Source: JBGCED01 sp045106055 (GTDB lineage: Bacteria > Pseudomonadota > Alphaproteobacteria > CBDDJK01). Taken from it: a stretch of DNA of 11,531 bases. The stretch spans positions 1 through 11,531 of the forward strand of contig JBGCED010000107.1 of NCBI GenBank assembly GCA_045106055.1, given 5' to 3'. How positions within the stretch are numbered: the stretch's first letter is position 1; every line of letters starts with the position of its first letter. Made by a program: the position numbers and the translations under genes. Positions 6,774 through 11,531 of the stretch are shown here, one piece after another. The notes beneath the pieces were generated by a model. That model saw only the letters and a list, made by a program, of their open reading frames with translations. It ran no database searches and was not told where the DNA came from.

Positions 6774-7872
6774 TATGTTAAAACCAAAGGAATATATCTT
6801 GGATGTGCCTTTATATGTGCCTGGGGCGCATCAGGCTGCGGGCGCGCTGCCGCCTGCGATCCTATCTGCAAATGAAAATGCGCTTGGCTGTTCTTTGGCG
6901 GCAAAGGCGGTTTTGAAGAATACAATCAATGCCATTCATCGCTATCCAGATGGCGGATCAAACGCGCTTCGCGAAGCAATCGCGGATATTTATAAGCTTC
7001 CCCCCAGCCAACTTATCGCGACCGCAGGATCGGATGAGCTTATATCCTTAATCTGCCGCGCTTATGTTGGCGCGGGCGATGAAGTGCTGATGAGCCAATA
7101 TGGCTTCTTAATGGTCGAGATTAGTGCAAAATTATGCGGGGCAAGCGTCGTAAAAGCACCAGAAACCGATTATCACGCCAATATTGACGCGATCCTTGAT
7201 GCTGTCAATGAGCGCACAAAGATTGTGATGCTGGCAAACCCCAATAATCCCACAGGCTCTTATTTGGATCGCCAAGCCCTGCATCGCTTGCATCAAGCCT
7301 TGCCCAAACGCGTTTTATTGGTGATTGATGGGGCTTATTGTGAATATGTGGATGCAGAAGATTATGATGATGGCATGGATTTGGTAAAAACTGCCAGCAA
7401 TGTGATTGTCACGCGCACTTTTTCAAAAATTTACGGACTTGCATCATTGCGTTTGGGCTGGGGCTATGCCGATCAAACCATTATTGATGTGTTAAATCGG
7501 GTGCGCCCGCCCTTTAATGTATCCGCCCAAGCCCAAACGGTGGGGATTGCTGCGGTTCAAGATCAAGGCTTTATCAAACGCGCAAAAGCCCATAATTTAA
7601 GCGAGCGCGCGCGGGTTGCAAAGCAGCTTTATCAGCTGGGACATAATCAAGGCTGGATATTGCATCCTTCGGTGACCAATTTTATCATGTTGGAGCTTGG
7701 CGATAAGGCGCAAGCAGCGGCGGTTGCCGATCATTTAATGGCGCAGGGAATTATTGTGCGTCCGCTTCAAGCCTATGGTTTGGAACGGCATTTGCGCATT
7801 ACAATTGGCACAATTGATGAAAATGATCGGCTGCTTGCTGCGTTAAAACATTATGAACGGGCGGATGCTTAA
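6760..7872 (+). CDS. hisC: Histidinol-phosphate / aromatic aminotransferase (HisC family)
   Basis: This is a PLP-dependent class I/II aminotransferase of 370 residues, normal for HisC. Visible signatures are SANENALG near the N-terminus, NPNNPTG at 160-166, DGAYCEY at 190-196, the Schiff-base lysine K223 within FSKIYGLASLRLGWG, and a C-terminal arginine in RHLRITIG that binds the substrate acid group. In histidine synthesis the enzyme transaminates imidazole-acetol phosphate. Placed between chorismate mutase and tyrA, it more likely also or mainly transaminates aromatic keto acids or prephenate, as HisC paralogues in aromatic clusters do; this is inference. ATG 6760 is chosen because AAAAAGG lies nine bases before it. 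A second in-frame ATG at 6775 would remove five residues. The start overlaps the mutase by 14 bases and the stop abuts tyrA, indicating translational coupling. Confidence 0.92.
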   Translation: MSAHDMLKPKEYILDVPLYVPGAHQAAGALPPAILSANENALGCSLAAKAVLKNTINAIHRYPDGGSNALREAIADIYKLPPSQLIATAGSDELISLICRAYVGAGDEVLMSQYGFLMVEISAKLCGASVVKAPETDYHANIDAILDAVNERTKIVMLANPNNPTGSYLDRQALHRLHQALPKRVLLVIDGAYCEYVDAEDYDDGMDLVKTASNVIVTRTFSKIYGLASLRLGWGYADQTIIDVLNRVRPPFNVSAQAQTVGIAAVQDQGFIKRAKAHNLSERARVAKQLYQLGHNQGWILHPSVTNFIMLELGDKAQAAAVADHLMAQGIIVRPLQAYGLERHLRITIGTIDENDRLLAALKHYERADA

Positions 7873-8832
7873 ATGTTTAAACAGGTTACAATCATTGGCG
7901 CTGGGCTGATCGGGTCTTCTATTGCGCGGGCCGCGCGGGAAATAAAGGGGCTAGATACGCTGGTTGGCTTTGATCAAAATCAACAAGCTGCTGCAAGGCT
8001 ACAGGATTTAAACCTATTTGATTGGCTTGCACCCAGCCTTGAAGAAGCTGTTAAGGATGCCGATTTAACCATTATCTGCACCCCCATCGGTGCATTTCAG
8101 CAAGTGGCAACCCGCATTGCCCCCCATTTAAAAGCTGGATCAATCTTAAGCGATGTTGGATCATGCAAATTATCAATGCTGGAACGCATTGCCCCCTTAT
8201 TGCCCGCAGGCGTTATGTGCATTCCCGCCCATCCAATTGCAGGCACAGAACATTCAGGGCCCGATGCGGGCTTTGCCGAATTATTTCAAGATCGCTATTG
8301 TATTTTAACCCCGCCTGCAGATGCAGATCAACGGGCGGTTCAAAAGCTGGCAGCATTTTGGGAAGCAATGGGCAGCCGCATTGAAATTATGGATGCCGCG
8401 CACCATGACCGCGTGCTGGCAATTACATCGCATTTGCCGCATGCGATTGCCTATGCGCTGGTTAGAACTGCTGCCGATCTTGAAGATCAGCTAAAGGCGG
8501 AAAAGGTAGGCGATCAAGCGCTTATCCATAGCGGCGAAGTAATGAAATTTTCAGCGGGCGGATTTCGCGATTTCACCCGCATTGCCAATTCAAACCCCAT
8601 TATGTGGCGGGATGTGTTTTTAGAAAACAAAGCCCCTGTCTTGGAAATGCTGGGGCGTTTTACCGAAGATTTAATCAAATTGCAGCGGCTTATTCGCTTT
8701 GGCGATGGGAAAGCTTTGGAAAAATGGTTTTATGAAACCAAATCCATCAGAAGCGGCATTGAAGCTTTAAATCAAGGCGGGACTTTTATCCCCACCGAGA
8801 AAAAGACGAATGAAAAATCGGATGAATCTTAA
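7873..8832 (+). CDS. tyrA: Prephenate/arogenate dehydrogenase
   Basis: This NAD(P)-dependent dehydrogenase oxidatively decarboxylates prephenate to 4-hydroxyphenylpyruvate, or arogenate to tyrosine. The 319-residue protein starts with a Rossmann fold, GAGLIGSS at residues 9-16, followed by an acidic segment (GFDQNQ) at the end of the second strand. The active-site segment HPIAGTEHSGPDAG carries H120 and H127. The helical dimerisation domain follows, with ITSHLPHAIAYAL and the FRDFTRIANSNPIMW stretch. There is no chorismate mutase domain and no obvious ACT domain, so feedback control may lie elsewhere. Specificity between prephenate and arogenate cannot be read from the sequence. The ATG follows the hisC stop with no gap, and a GGCGGA element inside the hisC end can serve as ribosome site. 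It ends the cluster; no clear intrinsic terminator is seen before the tRNA gene. Confidence 0.93.
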   Translation: MFKQVTIIGAGLIGSSIARAAREIKGLDTLVGFDQNQQAAARLQDLNLFDWLAPSLEEAVKDADLTIICTPIGAFQQVATRIAPHLKAGSILSDVGSCKLSMLERIAPLLPAGVMCIPAHPIAGTEHSGPDAGFAELFQDRYCILTPPADADQRAVQKLAAFWEAMGSRIEIMDAAHHDRVLAITSHLPHAIAYALVRTAADLEDQLKAEKVGDQALIHSGEVMKFSAGGFRDFTRIANSNPIMWRDVFLENKAPVLEMLGRFTEDLIKLQRLIRFGDGKALEKWFYETKSIRSGIEALNQGGTFIPTEKKTNEKSDES

Positions 8833-8851
8833 GGGAAAAATGTTTTTTCAC

Positions 8852-8878
8852 TTGACGAATCCCGATCCTTAGTACAAA
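8852..8878 (+). promoter_or_regulatory. Weak promoter candidate upstream of tRNA-Pro
   Basis: TTGACG (8852-8857) is a five-of-six -35 match. The best following -10 is TACAAA (8873-8878) with a short 15-base spacer. Transcription would start a dozen or so bases before the mature tRNA. The poor -10 keeps confidence low, and read-through from tyrA is an alternative. Confidence 0.28.
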
Positions 8879-8900
8879 AGCGTGACATATTCAATTTGTG

Positions 8901-8977
8901 CGGGGCGTAGCGCAGTCTGGTAGCGCATCTGTTTTGGGAACAGAGGGTCGTTGGTTCGAATCCAGCCGCCCCGACCA
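8901..8977 (+). tRNA. tRNA-Pro (anticodon UGG)
   Basis: The cloverleaf is complete. The acceptor arm 8901-8907 pairs perfectly with 8967-8973, followed by discriminator A8974 and an encoded CCA (8975-8977). The anticodon stem TCTGT (8928-8932) pairs with ACAGA (8940-8944) around the seven-base loop TTTGGGA. The anticodon TGG at 8935-8937 reads proline CCA and, with wobble or modification, other CCN codons. The T arm contains GGTTCGAATCC. The gene is 77 bases long, including CCA, and lies between tyrA and trxB on the same strand. Confidence 0.97.
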
Positions 8978-9014
8978 TAAATTGACATAAACATAAAAAT
9001 GAATAGGCGCAAAT

Positions 9015-9989
9015 ATGCAAGCAGCCGAATCCCCAAACGCCCCTAAAGCAACCCGTGAAAATGTAATCATCATTGGTTCTGGTCCTGCGGGCTATACCGC
9101 AGCGATTTACGCAGCGCGCGCAAATTTAAACCCAATCATGCTATGCGGATTGCAGCCTGGTGGGCAGCTGACCATTACCACCGATGTTGAAAATTATCCA
9201 GGCTTTGCGGATGCCGTTCAAGGGCCTGAATTGATGCAGGCAATGGAACAGCAAGCGCGCAATGTGGGAACGCAGATTGAATATGATCTGGTCAGCGATG
9301 TTGAATTTTCCCCGCTAAATCACAAGGTGATTTGCGATAGTGGCAAGGAATATCTGGCAAAAACCGTGATCATCACAACAGGCGCAAGCGCAAAATGGCT
9401 TGGACTTGATTCTGAAAGCCATTTTCAAGGCTTTGGCGTGTCTGCTTGTGCGACATGTGATGGATTTTTCTTTAAAAATAAAATTGTTGCGGTGGTTGGC
9501 GGCGGCAATAGCGCGGTTGAAGAAGCCCTATATTTAACCAATCACGCTTCAAAAGTATATGTCATTCACCGCCGTGATCAGTTTCGCGCAGAAAAAATTC
9601 TGATTGACCGCTTGCATAAGAATCCTAAGATTGAGGTCATTTGGAATCATCAGCTGCAAGAAGTGATTGGCAGCGATCATCCCAAATCGGTCACGGGCGC
9701 GGTCATTCAATCCGCACTGGATCAATCCACCCGCAAAATTGAACTTGATGGTATTTTCATTGCAATCGGGCATAAGCCCGCAACCACGCCCTTTATTGGA
9801 AAGGTTACAATGGATGCTGAAGGCTATATCATCACCAAGCCCGATTCCACCCAAACCAACATTGAAGGGGTATATGCAGCGGGCGATGTGAAAGATAAAA
9901 TATACCGCCAAGCCGTTACCGCTGCGGGCATGGGCTGCATGGCTGCGCTTGAAGCTGAAAAATATCTTGGTTCTGTGGATGAAAATTAA
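9015..9989 (+). CDS. trxB: Thioredoxin-disulfide reductase
   Basis: This FAD- and NADPH-dependent flavoenzyme reduces oxidised thioredoxin in the cytoplasm. The 324-residue length is typical. The FAD-binding Rossmann motif GSGPAG is at residues 21-26 after a short variable N-terminus. The redox-active CATC (C145, C148) sits in SACATCDGFF. The NADPH fold begins at VVGGGNSAVEEA (about 160-171) and is followed by HRRDQFRAEK, whose arginines bind the 2'-phosphate. The second FAD segment, GVYAAGDVKDKIYRQAVTAAGMG, is near the C-terminus. An AGG at 9005-9007 gives a seven-base spacing to ATG 9015. It lies 37 bases after tRNA-Pro and 24 bases before ntrC, so it may share a transcript with either. Confidence 0.97.
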   Translation: MQAAESPNAPKATRENVIIIGSGPAGYTAAIYAARANLNPIMLCGLQPGGQLTITTDVENYPGFADAVQGPELMQAMEQQARNVGTQIEYDLVSDVEFSPLNHKVICDSGKEYLAKTVIITTGASAKWLGLDSESHFQGFGVSACATCDGFFFKNKIVAVVGGGNSAVEEALYLTNHASKVYVIHRRDQFRAEKILIDRLHKNPKIEVIWNHQLQEVIGSDHPKSVTGAVIQSALDQSTRKIELDGIFIAIGHKPATTPFIGKVTMDAEGYIITKPDSTQTNIEGVYAAGDVKDKIYRQAVTAAGMGCMAALEAEKYLGSVDEN

Positions 9990-10013
9990 TGCAGGTGAAA
10001 ATTAACTTGATCA

Positions 10014-11531
10014 ATGCATGATCCCGCCCCATCAAACACCGCGTTTCATATTATCATCGCCGATGATGATGACGCCATTCGTGCGGTCTTAACCCAATTA
10101 TTACAGCAGCATGGCTATGAAGTGACCGCAACAGGGTCTGCGGCAAGCCTATGGCGGATGGTTGCAGATGGTAAGGGCGATATTGTGCTTACCGATGTGA
10201 TCATGCCCGATGGGAACGGGCTTGAATTATTACCGCGCATGAAAGCGCTGCGCCCAAATTTGCCAATCATCGCCATGAGCGCGCAATCCACCTTGATTAC
10301 AGCGATAAAGGCCAATCAGCTTGGCGCGTTTGATTATCTGCCAAAACCGTTTGATTTGAATGAGTTGGCGGCTAAAATTGCGATGGCATGCACGCATGTG
10401 GAAAATATTAGAAACCCCGCGCAAGCAAAAGGCGGCATTGCTGCAAATTCAAGCATAATCGCAGCAGATATTCCCAAGCCATCCCCTCAAAGTGAAATTG
10501 AAAAAGATACGGGGCTGATCGGCAAATCGCTTGCCATGCAAGAGGTTTATCGGCGCATCGCACGGTTAAGCGCAACCGATTTATCGGTTTTGATCATTGG
10601 CGAATCTGGCGCGGGAAAAGAGCTGGTGGCAAGGTCACTGCATCAATATTCCAAACGCCAAACAGCATCTTTCATTGCGGTCAATATGGCAGCAATTCCG
10701 CGCGAATTGATTGAATCTGAATTATTTGGGCATGAAAAGGGCGCATTTACGGGCGCGCAAAACAGGGCGATTGGGCGATTTGAGCAAGCCCAAGGCGGGG
10801 ATTTATTTTTGGATGAAATTGGCGATATGCCGCTGGAAGCGCAAACGCGGCTGTTGCGCGTGCTGCAAGATGGCAGCTTTTTTCGGGTGGGCGGCAGGCA
10901 ATTAATCAAAACCAATGTGCGGATTATTGCCGCAACCCACCGCGATTTACCGCGCTTGGTAGAAGCAGGCAGCTTTCGCGAAGATTTATATTATCGGCTG
11001 GCGGTTGCCCCTGTTCAAGTGCCGCCCTTGCGTGCAAGGCGCGAGGATATTGCTGATTTGGCGCGCTATTTCTTAAAGGATAAGCAATTAACCCAAGGTG
11101 CTGTGCAGCTGCTTGAAGCCCATGACTGGCCTGGCAATGTGCGCGAATTGATGAATTTAATGCTGCGTATTTCAGCCCTTTATCCAGAACAATGGATAGA
11201 AGCCGATGCCATTCGCCAAGAATTGGCAGAAAATCCCTTAATGCCCCGCCACCAGCCCGCGATAAATCCACAGCCACATCAAGCAGAATCGGCAATCCAT
11301 GACCCTCAACACCAGCTGGATCAAGATTTTAGCGATAAGGTTGAAATGGCAGTGGATGAATTTTTCAAGCGCAATGGGCATGGGGAATATGATGGCGCGC
11401 TATATCGCCATTTTAGCGAAATGGTGGATCAGGCAATCATCAAGCACAGCCTTAGGGCAACCCAAGGCAATCGCATGAAAGCCGCCGCTATGCTTGGCAT
11501 CAACCGCAACACGCTGCGCAGCAAATCAAAA
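10014..11531 (+). CDS. ntrC: Nitrogen regulation response regulator NtrC, sigma54 activator (3' end cut by window)
   Basis: This two-component regulator activates sigma54 promoters under nitrogen limitation when phosphorylated by NtrB. The visible 506 codons have no stop. The receiver domain (about 7-120) shows the acidic cluster ADDDD, phosphoacceptor D61 in VLTDVIMPD, and the LPKPFD lysine. The AAA+ domain has Walker A GESGAGK at 196-202, the sigma54-contacting GAFTGA at 243-248, and Walker B D267-E268 in FLDEIGD. The Fis-type helix-turn-helix closes the visible part (GNRMKAAAMLGINRNTLR). The receiver phrase MSAQSTLITAIKANQLGAFDYLPKPFDLNEL is very close to NtrC of Alphaproteobacteria. Both interdomain linkers look long, and the protein probably needs only a few more residues. 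An in-frame TGA at 10008 makes ATG 10014 the first possible ATG start; the ribosome site is weak. No ntrB lies upstream, where trxB sits instead. Confidence 0.93.
   Translation, partial: MHDPAPSNTAFHIIIADDDDAIRAVLTQLLQQHGYEVTATGSAASLWRMVADGKGDIVLTDVIMPDGNGLELLPRMKALRPNLPIIAMSAQSTLITAIKANQLGAFDYLPKPFDLNELAAKIAMACTHVENIRNPAQAKGGIAANSSIIAADIPKPSPQSEIEKDTGLIGKSLAMQEVYRRIARLSATDLSVLIIGESGAGKELVARSLHQYSKRQTASFIAVNMAAIPRELIESELFGHEKGAFTGAQNRAIGRFEQAQGGDLFLDEIGDMPLEAQTRLLRVLQDGSFFRVGGRQLIKTNVRIIAATHRDLPRLVEAGSFREDLYYRLAVAPVQVPPLRARREDIADLARYFLKDKQLTQGAVQLLEAHDWPGNVRELMNLMLRISALYPEQWIEADAIRQELAENPLMPRHQPAINPQPHQAESAIHDPQHQLDQDFSDKVEMAVDEFFKRNGHGEYDGALYRHFSEMVDQAIIKHSLRATQGNRMKAAAMLGINRNTLRSKSK

Noticed and set aside
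8982..8987. Perfect TTGACA just after tRNA-Pro, a possible trxB promoter
   Set aside because: No acceptable -10 lies 15-19 bases downstream; the expected position reads AGGCGC, which is near the trxB ribosome site.
8829..9073. Minus-strand open frames reading AAGFEPTTLCSQNRCATRL and GRLDSNQRPSVPKTDALPDC
   Set aside because: These are antisense readings of the tRNA-Pro gene, a well-known source of false hypothetical proteins.
9549..9911. 120-codon minus-strand frame inside trxB
   Set aside because: It is opposite a fully conserved trxB coding region, has no recognisable motif, and is explained by codon bias.
10924..11295. 123-codon minus-strand frame opposite ntrC
   Set aside because: The plus strand encodes unbroken NtrC AAA+ and linker sequence; the antisense frame shows no domain.

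Overview
The window looks like alphaproteobacterial chromosome, moderately AT-leaning by eye, with no sign of phage, transposon, plasmid or CRISPR. Four things point to Alphaproteobacteria: a receiver domain and Fis-type tail typical of NtrC in that class, a short phasin of the phasin_2 type, a chorismate mutase / hisC / tyrA cluster, and a type I secretion ATPase of the PrtD kind. The genus cannot be named from this sequence.

Layout. Positions 2-3346 (minus strand) hold a two-gene type I secretion unit: an ABC permease/ATPase, then its HlyD-family membrane fusion partner. Neither the exported substrate nor the outer-membrane TolC partner is in view. A 343-base AT-rich divergent region (3347-3689) follows. 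It carries back-to-back promoter candidates, a cluster of TTGC...GCAA elements over the phasin promoter, and three tandem 18-bp repeats in the phasin leader. The phasin gene (3690-4187) is followed by a highly structured 3' region: a long hairpin with an anti-Shine-Dalgarno-like loop, then a strong intrinsic terminator. This could be a 3'-UTR-derived small RNA.

Positions 4433-8832 form a tight plus-strand cluster: gltX, a chorismate mutase with a large extra C-terminal region, hisC and tyrA. Spacings are 16 bases, a 14-base overlap, and none, so an operon is likely. The last three genes supply the chorismate to prephenate step, an aminotransferase, and prephenate/arogenate dehydrogenase, which together give tyrosine and feed phenylalanine synthesis. 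A tRNA-Pro(UGG) at 8901-8977 with encoded CCA comes next, then trxB, then ntrC, which runs off the right edge only a few residues short of its expected end.

Most of the window is ordinary core metabolism. I do not see a convincing new defence or mobile system. The parts most worth a second look are non-coding: the phasin 3' region with its CCTCCTCC loop, and the repeats and operator-like elements upstream of phasin. Among the proteins, the degenerate prephenate-dehydratase-like tail of the chorismate mutase and the isolated ntrC are the main oddities.
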